A DNA stretch of 64,000 bases from NCBI GenBank assembly GCA_963716245.1, contig OY970300.1, positions 1,736,001 to 1,800,000 on the forward strand. Reading direction: 5' to 3'. The notes under the pieces are model-generated. The model ran no database searches and had not been told where the DNA came from. It was given only the letters and a program-made list of their open reading frames with translations. Made by a program: the position numbers and the translations under genes. Of the stretch, positions 1 to 7,701 are shown piece after piece; position 1 is the first letter of the stretch, and the number at the start of each line of letters is the position of its first letter. The stretch comes from VRUE01 sp963716245 (GTDB taxonomy: Bacteria > Actinomycetota > Thermoleophilia > Solirubrobacterales > 70-9).

Positions 1-7
1 CCGGGCG

Positions 8-1819
8 CTAATGCCCGGCGAGGCCGGGGCGATGCAGTCCGATGCCGAGCTCCTTCAGCTGCATCTCCTCGACCGGGGCGGGCGCGCCGGTCAGCGGGTC
101 GGCGCCGGAGGCGGTCTTCGGGAAGGCGATCACGTCGCGGATCGAGTCGGCCCCGGCGACGCGCTGGACGATCCGGTCGAGCCCGTAGGCGATGCCGCCG
201 TGCGGCGGCGCGCCGTAGCGAAGCGCCTCGAGCAGGAAGCCGAAGCGCGCCTCCGCCTCCTCCGCGTCGATCCCCAGCGCGGCGAACACGGCGCGCTGCA
301 CGTCGGCGCGGTGGATTCGGATCGACCCCCCACCCATCTCCTGTCCGTTCCAGACCAGGTCGTAGGCGAGCGCCCTCGCCTCACCGGGCCGGGCCGGGTC
401 GAACTCTCCCGCCGGCGCCGTGAAGGGATGGTGGAGCGGATCCCAGCGGTCCTCCGCCGGGTTCCACTCCAGCAGCGGCCAGTCGACGATCCAGACCAGC
501 CGGTGCTCGCCGGCGGGGATCAGGTCGAAGCGCTCGGCCAGGTCCACGCGCAGCTGGCCGAGGACGGCGTCGGCGACGCGGCGCTGGTCGGCGACTAGCA
601 GCAGCAGGTCGCCCTCCTCGGCGCCGAGCCGCCGGTTCAGCTCGCCGAGCTCAGCCTCGGTGAGGAACTTGGCAGTCGGCGAGCGCCAGCCGTCCCCCTC
701 GCGAAACGCCCAGACAAGGCCCTTGGCCCCAAGCTCCTGGGCGCGGGAGATCAGCCCGTCCAGCTCCGAGCGCGGCATCTCGCGCCGGCCCGCGTTCAGT
801 CCGCGCACCGCGCCGCCGGCCGCGATCGCGCCGCTGAAGACCTTGAACTCCGTCTCACGCAGGGCGTCGGACAGGTCGACGAGCTCAAGGCCGAAGCGCA
901 GGTCCGGTCGGTCGGTCCCGAACCGGTCCATCGCCTCGTCGTAGGAGAGGCGGTCGATCGGCGGCTCCAGCGCCGGCCCGCCCACCCGCTCGAAGACGTG
1001 GGCCAGCAGGCGCTCGTTGACCTCGATCACGTCGTCGACGTCGACGAACGACATCTCGATGTCGAGTTGGGTGAAATCGGGCTGCCGATCGGCGCGCAGG
1101 TCCTCGTCCCGGAAGCAGCGGGCGATCTGGTAGTAGCGCTCGAAGCCAGCGGTCATCAGCAGCTGCTTGAACAGCTGCGGGGACTGCGGGAGGGCGTAGA
1201 AGGAGCCGCGCTGCAGGCGGCTGGGGACGAGGAAGTCGCGGGCGCCCTCGGGGGTCGAGCGGGTCAGCACCGGCGTCTCGACGTCGAGGAAGCCCTCGCC
1301 GTCGAGGAACTCGCGCATCGCCGCGGTTATCCGGTGGCGCAATTCGAGCGCCTCGCGCATCGGCTGGCGGCGCAGGTCGAGGTAGCGATGCCGGAGCCGG
1401 GCGTCCTCGCCGACCTCGCCCGAGAAGCCCTCGATCTGGAAAGGCGGCGTCTCGGCGTCGGCGAGCAGCTCGGCGCCGCCCACGTGCAGCTCGAACTCGC
1501 CGGTGGGCAGCTCGGGGTTGACGGTCTCCTCGGAGCGGCGCACGACCCTGCCGGCCGCGCTCAGCACGTCCTCGGCCCGCAGCCGGTGGCCCAGCTCGAA
1601 GGCCTCGCCGGAGGAGTCGGGATGGAAGACGAGCTGGACGACCCCGGTGCGGTCGCGCAGGTCGACGAAGATCAGGCCGCCGTGGTCGCGGCGGCGGTGG
1701 ACCCAGCCGGCCACGCGCACCTCGGAGTCGACGCGCTCGCCGAGGACCTGCCCGCACCAGGTGTCGCGGTAGGCGTTGGCATGGAGCGCCGGGAAGCCGT
1801 TGTGCCGGGTCTCGCTCAT
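8..1819 (-). CDS. aspS: aspartate--tRNA ligase, bacterial type, predicted non-discriminating
   Basis: Charges tRNA-Asp, and probably also tRNA-Asn, with aspartate in the cytoplasm. The 603-aa length is normal for bacterial AspRS with an inserted GAD domain. Visible parts are the N-terminal OB fold (residues about 15-120), class II motif 2 (FRDEDLRADRQPDFTQLDIE) and motif 3 (GIAYGLDRIVQ) near the C-terminus. The loop RRRDHGG has His at residue 46; this position is Leu in discriminating and His in non-discriminating bacterial AspRS. The ATG at 1819 overlaps the hisS stop by 4 bp (ATGA), so the two are translationally coupled. The reading frame stays open upstream but there it only shadows hisS. 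Confidence 0.97.
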   Translation of the reverse strand: MSETRHNGFPALHANAYRDTWCGQVLGERVDSEVRVAGWVHRRRDHGGLIFVDLRDRTGVVQLVFHPDSSGEAFELGHRLRAEDVLSAAGRVVRRSEETVNPELPTGEFELHVGGAELLADAETPPFQIEGFSGEVGEDARLRHRYLDLRRQPMREALELRHRITAAMREFLDGEGFLDVETPVLTRSTPEGARDFLVPSRLQRGSFYALPQSPQLFKQLLMTAGFERYYQIARCFRDEDLRADRQPDFTQLDIEMSFVDVDDVIEVNERLLAHVFERVGGPALEPPIDRLSYDEAMDRFGTDRPDLRFGLELVDLSDALRETEFKVFSGAIAAGGAVRGLNAGRREMPRSELDGLISRAQELGAKGLVWAFREGDGWRSPTAKFLTEAELGELNRRLGAEEGDLLLLVADQRRVADAVLGQLRVDLAERFDLIPAGEHRLVWIVDWPLLEWNPAEDRWDPLHHPFTAPAGEFDPARPGEARALAYDLVWNGQEMGGGSIRIHRADVQRAVFAALGIDAEEAEARFGFLLEALRYGAPPHGGIAYGLDRIVQRVAGADSIRDVIAFPKTASGADPLTGAPAPVEEMQLKELGIGLHRPGLAGH

Positions 1820-3060
1820 CTCGCCTGCACCCCGACCTCTTCGATCAGCCTCGCCGGGTCGACCGGCCGCTGCTCGCCGCTCTCCATGTCGCGCATCTGC
1901 AGCGACCCGTCGGCCTCGAGGATCAGGACACGGCGGGCACCGATCCGGTTGGCGTGCTTGAGCTGGCCCTTGAGACCGCGTCCGGCGAGGTCGAGCTCGG
2001 CGCCGATACCGGCCTGCCGCAGCTCGCCGGCGAGGACGAAGGCGCGCTGCCGCTGCTCGTCGTCGGCGACGGCGACGAAGGTGTCGCGCCCCCCCTCCTC
2101 CCCGCCCTCGCCCATCGCGAGGAGGATCCGCTCGATTCCCACCGCCCATCCGACCGCCGGCGTCGGCGGGCCGCCGAGCTGCTCGATCAGGCCGTCGTAG
2201 CGGCCGCCGCCGCCGACCTCCGACTGCGCCCCGAGCGCGTCGCAGACGAAGGAGAAGATCGTGCGCGTGTAGTAGTCGAGGCCGCGGACCAGCGTGGGGT
2301 CGATCGCGTACGGGACGGCAGCCGCCTCGAGCAGCCTGCGCACCTCGGCGAAGTGCTCGGCGTCCTCGCCGTCGAGACGCTCGACGATCGTCGGCGCCTC
2401 GGCCATCGCCGCCCGCGTTCCGTCGTCGTCGGCGTCGAACGCACGCAGCGGGTTGAGGTCGATCCGCTCCCGCACGTCCTTGGAGAGGTCCGCTTCGTGC
2501 TCGCGCAGATAGGCCTTCAGCTCCTCGAGGTACTCGCGCCGGGTGGCGAGCGAGCCGAGGCTGCCGAGCCGCAGCTCCACGCCGGGAACCGCGAGCGCGG
2601 CGAGCAGCTCCGAGAGCAGCCCGATCGCCTCGGCGTCGGCGAGTGGCGAGTCCGAGCCGATCGACTCCAGGCCGATCTGGTGGAACTGGCGGTAGCGCCC
2701 TGCCTGCGGTCGCTCGTGCCGGAAGAACGGACCCCGGTAGCAGAGCTTCACCGGCTGGGCCAGCTTGTGCATGCCGTGCTCGATGTAGGCGCGGCAGATC
2801 GGCGCCGTTCCCTCCGGGCGCAGGGTGATGCTGCGCCCCCCCTTGTCCTCGAAGGTGAACATCTCCTTGCGGACGATGTCGGTCGAGCGGCCCACGCCCC
2901 GCTCGAAGAGGTCGGTGTCCTCGAAGGACGGCGTCGCGATCGGCTCGTAGCCAGCGCGGCCGAGGATCTCCGTCGCGGTGGCCTCGACCCGCGCCCGCGC
3001 GCGGGCGTCCTGCGGGAGGACGTCGAAGGTGCCTCGGGGTGCCTGGAACTTGCCGGCCAC
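1816..3060 (-). CDS. hisS: histidine--tRNA ligase
   Basis: Class II synthetase charging tRNA-His; 414 aa, the usual length. It begins with the family signature APRGTFDVLP, has motif 2 (RPEGTAPICRAY), the HisA motif (LVRGLDYYTRTIF) and the motif SEVGGGGRYDGL. The start is GTG at 3060, giving VAGKFQAPRGT. The hisS-aspS pair is a common bacterial arrangement. A TAAGGT hexamer 10 nt upstream of the GTG (3071-3076) could give a nearly leaderless transcript; the gene before it ends 71 bp upstream. Confidence 0.97.
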   Translation of the reverse strand: MAGKFQAPRGTFDVLPQDARARARVEATATEILGRAGYEPIATPSFEDTDLFERGVGRSTDIVRKEMFTFEDKGGRSITLRPEGTAPICRAYIEHGMHKLAQPVKLCYRGPFFRHERPQAGRYRQFHQIGLESIGSDSPLADAEAIGLLSELLAALAVPGVELRLGSLGSLATRREYLEELKAYLREHEADLSKDVRERIDLNPLRAFDADDDGTRAAMAEAPTIVERLDGEDAEHFAEVRRLLEAAAVPYAIDPTLVRGLDYYTRTIFSFVCDALGAQSEVGGGGRYDGLIEQLGGPPTPAVGWAVGIERILLAMGEGGEEGGRDTFVAVADDEQRQRAFVLAGELRQAGIGAELDLAGRGLKGQLKHANRIGARRVLILEADGSLQMRDMESGEQRPVDPARLIEEVGVQAR

Positions 3061-3070
3061 GATGGCTGCG

Positions 3071-3076
3071 ACCTTA
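3071..3076 (-). promoter_or_regulatory. candidate -10 element for hisS-aspS
   Basis: TAAGGT read on the minus strand, 10 nt before the hisS GTG. It fits TANNNT but is at the far edge of the spacing seen elsewhere in the window. No -35 is recognisable. Confidence 0.35.
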
Positions 3077-3131
3077 CCTGCGGTGCCCGTCTGCCGCCCG
3101 CCTCGCGGTGGGCCGACCGGCCTGACGGCGG

Positions 3132-3776
3132 CTACCGGGACAGCTCGACCAGGAACGGGTTGGTCGCCCGCTCGGCGCCGATGGTGGTCGGGCCCATGTG
3201 GCCCGGGTAGACGTCAGTCTCCGGCGGGTGCGACTCGATCAGCCTGCGGATCGAGTCCAGCAGGGTCGGCCCGTCGCCGCCGGGCAGGTCGACCCGGCCG
3301 ACCGAGCCCTGGAACAGCACGTCGCCGGAGAAGATCGCCGCCTCGTCGCGGATCGAGTAGGTGACGTGGCCGGGGCTGTGGCCGGGCGTGAAGATCACGT
3401 CGATGGTGAGGCCGGCGAGCTCGAGCGTCTCGCCGCCGCTGACCGTCTCGTCCGCCTCGTAGCTCTCGAAGGGGCCGAAGCCCGACCAGGGGACGAACGA
3501 CATGATGTCGGCCAGCACCGGCGTCTCCAGTTGCGGGCAGTAGACAGGGGCTCCGGTGGCCTTCGCCACCGGCGAGACGGCGCCGATGTGGTCGAAGTGG
3601 CAGTGGGTGAGAAGGATCGCCTCGACCCTCGCCCCCATCTCCTCGACGGCGGCGAGGATCCGCTCGGGCTCCTCCCCCGGGTCGACGATCAGGGCGTCGT
3701 TCGATCCCTCCCGGCGCAGGATGAAGCAGTTCTCGGCGATCTGGCCGACCGTGAGCATCTCGACGTCAAGGCTCAC
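3132..3776 (-). CDS. metallo-beta-lactamase-fold hydrolase (glyoxalase II-like)
   Basis: A 214-aa cytoplasmic hydrolase with the metal-binding motif THCHFDHIG (HxHxDH) near residue 57, a later GHSPGHV histidine, an FSGDVLF aspartate and a C-terminal YPGHMGPTT histidine. This is the full set for a binuclear metallohydrolase of the YcbL/glyoxalase II group. Such proteins hydrolyse thioesters such as S-lactoylglutathione, but the substrate cannot be read from sequence, and actinobacteria often use other thiols. The ATG at 3776 overlaps the stop of the upstream small membrane protein by 4 bp. Confidence 0.9.
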   Translation of the reverse strand: MSLDVEMLTVGQIAENCFILRREGSNDALIVDPGEEPERILAAVEEMGARVEAILLTHCHFDHIGAVSPVAKATGAPVYCPQLETPVLADIMSFVPWSGFGPFESYEADETVSGGETLELAGLTIDVIFTPGHSPGHVTYSIRDEAAIFSGDVLFQGSVGRVDLPGGDGPTLLDSIRRLIESHPPETDVYPGHMGPTTIGAERATNPFLVELSR

Positions 3777-4144
3777 TTCCCCTCCCCGGCACGGATCCTG
3801 GCCCGCTCGCGGCGGCGCCAGATCAGCGTGTCGATGTAGTAGCCGGCCGGCACGTAGAAGAGCAGCATCAGGCCGCCGAGCCCGAGCGCCGCCCCGAGCG
3901 GGCGGCCGAAGAGCAGCACGAGCAGCACAGTGAAGATCGCCGCGGCGATGAGGCCGCGCGTGACGGCGCTGCGCCAGGTCGGCGGCGCGTCGACACCCGC
4001 GGCGGGCCGCTTGCCGCGACTCGCGCGGGCGCGGGCCTTGGCCTCCTCGCGGCTGCGGGGACGGCCGGCGCGGCGGCTCGGGTCGACGCGACCGCCCTGC
4101 GTGCCGCGGTGCTTGCGGCGGCGCTTCTTGCGGGTCTGGGCCAC
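3773..4144 (-). CDS. small basic membrane protein, unknown function
   Basis: 123 aa. Residues 1-55 are very rich in Arg, Lys and Ala (for example KKRRRKHRGTQGGR), followed by two hydrophobic segments at about 62-82 and 87-108 and a basic tail. The likely topology is two TM helices with both ends cytoplasmic; the N-terminus could bind nucleic acid or lipid head groups. The start is GTG at 4144, with TAGATT exactly 7 nt upstream, so leaderless initiation is likely. Its stop overlaps the MBL-fold hydrolase start. I do not recognise the family. Confidence 0.7.
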   Translation of the reverse strand: MAQTRKKRRRKHRGTQGGRVDPSRRAGRPRSREEAKARARASRGKRPAAGVDAPPTWRSAVTRGLIAAAIFTVLLVLLFGRPLGAALGLGGLMLLFYVPAGYYIDTLIWRRRERARIRAGEGK

Positions 4145-4151
4145 GACGCGG

Positions 4152-4157
4152 AATCTA
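4152..4157 (-). promoter_or_regulatory. -10 element, leaderless promoter
   Basis: TAGATT on the minus strand, 7 nt before the GTG at 4144. It lies in the 24-nt gap after the gene ending at 4169, so this pair has its own promoter inside a same-strand run. Confidence 0.55.
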
Positions 4158-4168
4158 GCGGGCGGCGG

Positions 4169-5059
4169 TCAGGGGAAGGCCGCGAGCCGCTGCTCGATCG
4201 TCTGGCGCGCCGGGTCGAAGTCGCGGATCGGCACGTCATCGGGGTAGCCGGCGAGCGCCGCCTCGGGCACCAGGCCGACGAGCTCCGCCTCGACCGGCAT
4301 CGCCCCGAGCGGAGCCGCCAGCGAGCGCACGCGCTCGATCACCTCCCCGAGCGGCACGGCGAGCGGGTCGTGGACGTTGGTCGAGACCTGGGCGCGCCCG
4401 CCGTCGAGCGGCAGGCCGATCGCGCGGACGCCGGCCAGGCCGCCACCCGACTCGCGCAGGCCGGCGGCGACGGCCCGGGCCGTGTCGAGGTCGTCGGTGT
4501 CGAGCTCGACGTTGAAGGCGCCGAGCGGGGGGCGTGCGGTGACCAGCGTCGCCCCCGCCGTGCGGTGCGGGAGCGCCGGCCCGCGGTCGGGGCGCAGCTC
4601 GCCGGCCTCCATCCGCAGCCACAGCTCGGGCAGGCCGCCGTTGCGGAAGTAGGCGCGCTCGGCGTGGTCGGGCCCGCTCGCCAGCTCGCCGTAGAGGAAG
4701 ACCGGCACGCCGAGCGCGCCGATCGCATCGGCGACTTCGACCGCGAGCGCGCGGGCCGCCTCGCGGCCGCCGGGCTCGAGCCAGACGACCGGGCAGACGT
4801 CGAGCGCCCCGACGGCGGGATGGACCCCCTCGTACCTCCCCATGTCGATCGACTCGACCGCCGCGGCCGCGCCGCGCTCCAGGGCTCCGCGCAGCGCCCC
4901 CGGCTCCCCGGCGAGGGTGAGCACGGTGCGGTCGTGGTCGCGGTCGGAATGGCGGTCGAGCAGCGAGACACCGGCCGCGAAGGCGCGCTCCAAGGCGTCG
5001 ATCCGCCCCGCGTCGCGCCCCTCGGAGACGTTGGGGACGGCGAGCAGCGGCGGGGCCAC
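4169..5059 (-). CDS. glutamate formimidoyltransferase-like protein (FTCD N-terminal family)
   Basis: 296 aa resembling the formiminotransferase half of FTCD, which moves the formimino group of N-formiminoglutamate to tetrahydrofolate in histidine breakdown. It begins PLLAVPNVSEGRD (family signature PNxSEGRD), has DRDHDRTVLTLAG around residue 40, HPAVGALDVCPVV near residue 82 and the C-terminal phrase VEAELVGLVPEAAL. There is no cyclodeaminase domain. No histidine-degradation genes are nearby, so the pathway role is inferred from family alone. The GTG at 5059 follows the upstream stop by one base. Confidence 0.85.
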   Translation of the reverse strand: MAPPLLAVPNVSEGRDAGRIDALERAFAAGVSLLDRHSDRDHDRTVLTLAGEPGALRGALERGAAAAVESIDMGRYEGVHPAVGALDVCPVVWLEPGGREAARALAVEVADAIGALGVPVFLYGELASGPDHAERAYFRNGGLPELWLRMEAGELRPDRGPALPHRTAGATLVTARPPLGAFNVELDTDDLDTARAVAAGLRESGGGLAGVRAIGLPLDGGRAQVSTNVHDPLAVPLGEVIERVRSLAAPLGAMPVEAELVGLVPEAALAGYPDDVPIRDFDPARQTIEQRLAAFP

Positions 5060-5060
5060 G

Positions 5061-6017
5061 TCAGACGGTCAGCTCGCCGGCCTCGACGAGGGTCGCGCCG
5101 TCGACTTCCACGGTCGGCTCGAGGACCACGCAGTCGAGGTGCACCGGCACCTGCACGGTGCCGCCGATGGCCGCCGAGGCCCCGAAGGCGACGTGGGCGG
5201 AGCCGAGGATCTTCTCGTCCTCGAGGATGTTGCCGGTGACGATCGCCTCTTCGTTGGTGCCGATGCCGAGCTCGGCGACGTTGGTCCCGTCCGGCCCGTG
5301 TTCGGTGAGCAGCTCCATCAGGCGGGCGCCGTCCTCGCCGGTGGCCTCCCTCAGGTGACCGCCCTCGATCGTCAGCTCGACCGGCGTCTCCAGCAGGCCG
5401 ATCCCGGCGATCGACCCGTCGACGACGAGCGTGCCCTCGGTCGTCCCCTCGACCGGGGCGATGAACGCCTCGCCGCAGGGGAGGTTGCCGAAGGCGCCCC
5501 GCTTGCTGATCGCCCCGGCGTCGACGGTCGCGGTCCGGTCGCCGAGCCCGATCCTCAGGGCGCCGCCGAGCGGGCTGGTGATCCGCGCCTCCGACCCCGT
5601 GCCGAGAGCCCGGCCGAGCCGGTTGCCGCGCTGGCGCAGCAGCTTCATGTCGGCGGCCATCACGCGGGCGAGCATCTCCTCGGTGACGCCCGGCATCGAG
5701 GCCACCCGAACGCCGGCGTCGCTGGCCGCCCGGCGCGCTTCGGTGTGCGAGATCGACTGGACGGTGGGGGCGATGACCACGTCGGCGGCGAGCATCGCGG
5801 CCGCCACCGCTTCCGGCGGCTCGGCCGCGTGCGAGTCACGCTCGGAGATCACCGCGAGCGTCGCTTCCCCGCCCTCGCCCTGCGCGTTGATGCGCAGCAG
5901 CGCACCGAGCTGTTCGGTGCTCGGATTGCAGACGACCAGCACCTCTTCGCCGGGCGACAGCTTGAGGCATTCGCGGATCACCGCGGCCACCGCCCTGTCC
6001 AGCGCTTCGGTCGTCAT
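5061..6017 (-). CDS. M29-like aminopeptidase / NicX-family metalloprotein
   Basis: 318 aa related to the thermophilic aminopeptidase M29 / 2,5-dihydroxypyridine dioxygenase (NicX) superfamily. The C-terminal half keeps the metal-ligand pattern: Glu in NVAELGIGTNEEA, His in GSAHVAFG, and His/Asp in VPVHLDC. Family members are either peptidases or Fe(II) ring-cleavage dioxygenases, and sequence alone does not decide between them. I chose the ATG at 6017 over a TTG at 6026 because TAGCCT sits 8 nt upstream and overlaps the TTG. It is probably co-transcribed with the formiminotransferase-like gene, 1 nt downstream. Confidence 0.75.
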   Translation of the reverse strand: MTTEALDRAVAAVIRECLKLSPGEEVLVVCNPSTEQLGALLRINAQGEGGEATLAVISERDSHAAEPPEAVAAAMLAADVVIAPTVQSISHTEARRAASDAGVRVASMPGVTEEMLARVMAADMKLLRQRGNRLGRALGTGSEARITSPLGGALRIGLGDRTATVDAGAISKRGAFGNLPCGEAFIAPVEGTTEGTLVVDGSIAGIGLLETPVELTIEGGHLREATGEDGARLMELLTEHGPDGTNVAELGIGTNEEAIVTGNILEDEKILGSAHVAFGASAAIGGTVQVPVHLDCVVLEPTVEVDGATLVEAGELTV

Positions 6018-6025
6018 CCCCGACA

Positions 6026-6031
6026 AGGCTA
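6026..6031 (-). promoter_or_regulatory. -10 element, leaderless promoter
   Basis: TAGCCT on the minus strand, 8 nt before the ATG at 6017. Confidence 0.5.
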
Positions 6032-6086
6032 ACCGCCCTCCGGTACCGCAGGCGTCGAAGCGAGCACCGATACCATCCGTCCTCCC

Positions 6087-6160
6087 GCCGGAGTAGCTCA
6101 GCTGGTTAGAGCAGCGGAATCATAATCCGCGTGTCGGGGGTTCGAGTCCCTCCTCCGGCA
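6087..6160 (+). tRNA. tRNA with CAT anticodon, probably elongator tRNA-Met
   Basis: 74 nt folding as a full cloverleaf. The acceptor stem is GCCGGAG/CTCCGGC, the anticodon stem is GCGGA/TCCGC with loop ATCATAA (anticodon CAT), and the T-arm contains GGTTCGAGTCC. The discriminator is A at 6160 and CCA is not encoded. The mismatch-free acceptor start argues against the initiator. tRNA-Ile2, whose CAT anticodon is modified by TilS, is the alternative, but the body resembles elongator Met. Confidence 0.93.
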
Positions 6161-6450
6161 TCGCAGCAGCAAACGGAATGCGCGCCGCGTCCTGAGACAT
6201 TCGGATCGAACCCCTGATTTCTCGGCTACATACTGGCCAATGGGTCAAGGGCAGCCAGGCGCGTTCTCAATTCCAACTGGCCCCTATTGCCACCACAGCA
6301 TTCATGTAGTAGGTGTCGCGTAGAGCGCAACCACACACTCAACAAGATTCTGTTCCGAACTCCACGAAGAGACGCGCCCAGGGATTCGCGTGCTCCTCGA
6401 TAGAGGGAGCATGCTTCGTTTGGCGTTGGTACGGCCCAGCACCGTCAGGC
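6161..6450. other. non-coding stretch between tRNA-Met and the HEPN gene
   Basis: About 290 bp with no convincing gene and visibly more A/T than its surroundings. It contains a hairpin at 6388-6414: GCGTGCTCC pairs with GGAGCATGC, 9 bp with one G-T pair, and on the plus strand is followed by TTCGTTT. That could end transcription from either side. I found no copy of the tRNA 3' end elsewhere in the window, so integration at this tRNA is not demonstrated. Confidence 0.5.
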
Positions 6451-6870
6451 CTACCGACGCAGAACCTCCTCCGCGAACTCGACGAGATGTTGGGCTTGGC
6501 GCAGGGATCGCTTGAGCTGTGGGGCACTGATACTGATGAACCCGTAGTGGGCGGTGTCCTTGAGATTGATCAGCTGGCGCAGCTGGCTGGCCGCCCGCTT
6601 GCCGCCTGGGGTGATCTGCTCAAGCAGGGCCTCGGCGTCGTGATGATTTTCGGAGCGAGACCGTTTTCCGAGCTCCTTACAGCAGGCGGCATCGGCGGCT
6701 GCGATCCCGGCGAGGATGGCGACGGAGGCGGCCACGCTGCCGTACTCCAGCGAGGGGTCGGTCACGTCTGCGGCCAGCTCGGCGACTTCGAGGAAGCTCC
6801 TCGCGTGCCCCAGGCGCTGCCGCGCCTGGGGATCTCCGCACGCCTGGGTCCGCGGCTGCTTACGTGCCAT
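6451..6870 (-). CDS. HEPN-domain protein, likely toxin of a HEPN/MNT pair
   Basis: 139 aa, nearly all helical. It carries R-x5-H (RSRSENH, residues 70-76), matching the HEPN ribonuclease motif R-x4-6-H, and a second conserved block LKDTAHYGF near residue 107. HEPN proteins act as RNases or as targets of AMPylation by a partner MNT nucleotidyltransferase. The ATG at 6870 shares one base with the stop of the upstream nucleotidyltransferase gene (TGATG), so the two are co-translated. This fits a type VII-like toxin-antitoxin pair; toxicity is inferred from family and context. Confidence 0.75.
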   Translation of the reverse strand: MARKQPRTQACGDPQARQRLGHARSFLEVAELAADVTDPSLEYGSVAASVAILAGIAAADAACCKELGKRSRSENHHDAEALLEQITPGGKRAASQLRQLINLKDTAHYGFISISAPQLKRSLRQAQHLVEFAEEVLRR

Positions 6871-7487
6871 CACAGCCGCCTGAGGAGCTTGCGCGTCTCC
6901 TCTCCGGCGAGGTCGACCGCGTCCTCGCTGACCTCCTCCACTACGGGCGGACGGTCCTCCCGCAGCCGTGGAAGCTCGCCCTCGGAGACCTCGGCGATGC
7001 CGGCGTTGTTGCCGGTCCAACGGCGCACCGAGTCAGCCAGTTCGTCGAGCTGGTCGCGCCAGGTCGCGTCCTCGGGATCGACATCGGCGGGCCGCACGAC
7101 GAGAAGATCGATGTCGCTGCTCGTGTCGCCGTCGCCGCGAGCGGCGCTGCCGAAGAGGGAGGCGTGAACAGGCGGGGCCTCCCAGGCGCCGATCACCTTG
7201 CGAAGCCGGTGAATCAGCTCGGTTCGCGCCCGGGCCATCTGCTCGACGATCGGGGCCAGCAGGTGATCGCGGTTCAGCTCGTAGAGGAAAGTGCGACCCA
7301 CCTCTTCCCGGTTGACCAGACCGTGCTCGACGAGGCGGTCGAGGACGTGCTGAGCGCCGGTGTTGGAGCGCCCCGCCCGACGGGCAAGCTCACGGCCGCT
7401 GCGGGGCTTGGTGGAGCCCGCCAGCACCACTAGAACCTCAGCGTCGACGCCGGAAGATATGGCTGAAAAGGGTTTCGAGACATCCAT
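6870..7487 (-). CDS. winged-helix / MNT nucleotidyltransferase fusion, likely antitoxin and autoregulator
   Basis: 205 aa in two parts. Residues about 14-75 look like a winged helix (SGRELARRAGRSNTGAQHVL as the HTH, FLYELNRDH as the wing). Residues about 105-205 are a minimal nucleotidyltransferase with the active-site signature GSAARGDGDTSSDIDLLV (113-130), supplying the Gly-Ser and the two catalytic Asp. MNT partners of HEPN toxins neutralise them by AMPylation. The fused DNA-binding domain suggests this protein also represses its own operon through the repeats just upstream. The start is ATG at 7487. Confidence 0.82.
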   Translation of the reverse strand: MDVSKPFSAISSGVDAEVLVVLAGSTKPRSGRELARRAGRSNTGAQHVLDRLVEHGLVNREEVGRTFLYELNRDHLLAPIVEQMARARTELIHRLRKVIGAWEAPPVHASLFGSAARGDGDTSSDIDLLVVRPADVDPEDATWRDQLDELADSVRRWTGNNAGIAEVSEGELPRLREDRPPVVEEVSEDAVDLAGEETRKLLRRL

Positions 7488-7514
7488 CTTCTGGGTGGTC
7501 CGGTCTGTCCTAAT

Positions 7515-7561
7515 TAGGTCAAGTGAACTAAATATAGGTCACTTGGACGATAAATGGGTCA
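7515..7561. promoter_or_regulatory. three heptamers at 20-bp spacing plus inverted repeat, probable operator of the MNT/HEPN operon
   Basis: TAGGTCA at 7515-7521 and 7535-7541 and TGGGTCA at 7555-7561 start exactly 20 bp apart, close to two helical turns, so they face the same side of the DNA. An inverted repeat CAAGTGA (7520-7526) / TCACTTG (7539-7545) overlaps the first two. The stretch is A/T-rich and begins 28 bp upstream of the MNT start, where a promoter is expected. The winged-helix domain of that protein is the obvious ligand, by inference. Confidence 0.6.
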
Positions 7562-7688
7562 TGGCCCGATACTGGCAGCATCGATTCATCGCGCCGCCGA
7601 GTTCGTCGTAGAGACAAGTACTGGCGCCCCGGCCGGATCGTGATCGGCCGACGAGGACCTGATCGACACCGGAGCAGCGATACGGCGT

Positions 7689-7694
7689 TAGCCT
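7689..7694 (+). promoter_or_regulatory. -10 element, leaderless promoter of yjbQ
   Basis: TAGCCT, 7 nt before the GTG at 7702. Confidence 0.55.
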
Positions 7695-7701
7695 GCCGAC
7701 C

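Noticed and set aside
6313..7167. A plus-strand frame of about 284 codons across the HEPN and MNT genes
   Set aside because: The minus-strand frames have domain motifs and start/stop coupling; the plus frame has no recognisable domain.
6087..7600. Tandem or displaced copy of the tRNA-Met 3' end (att site)
   Set aside because: I searched by eye for GTTCGAGTCCCTC-like sequence beyond the MNT gene and found none.
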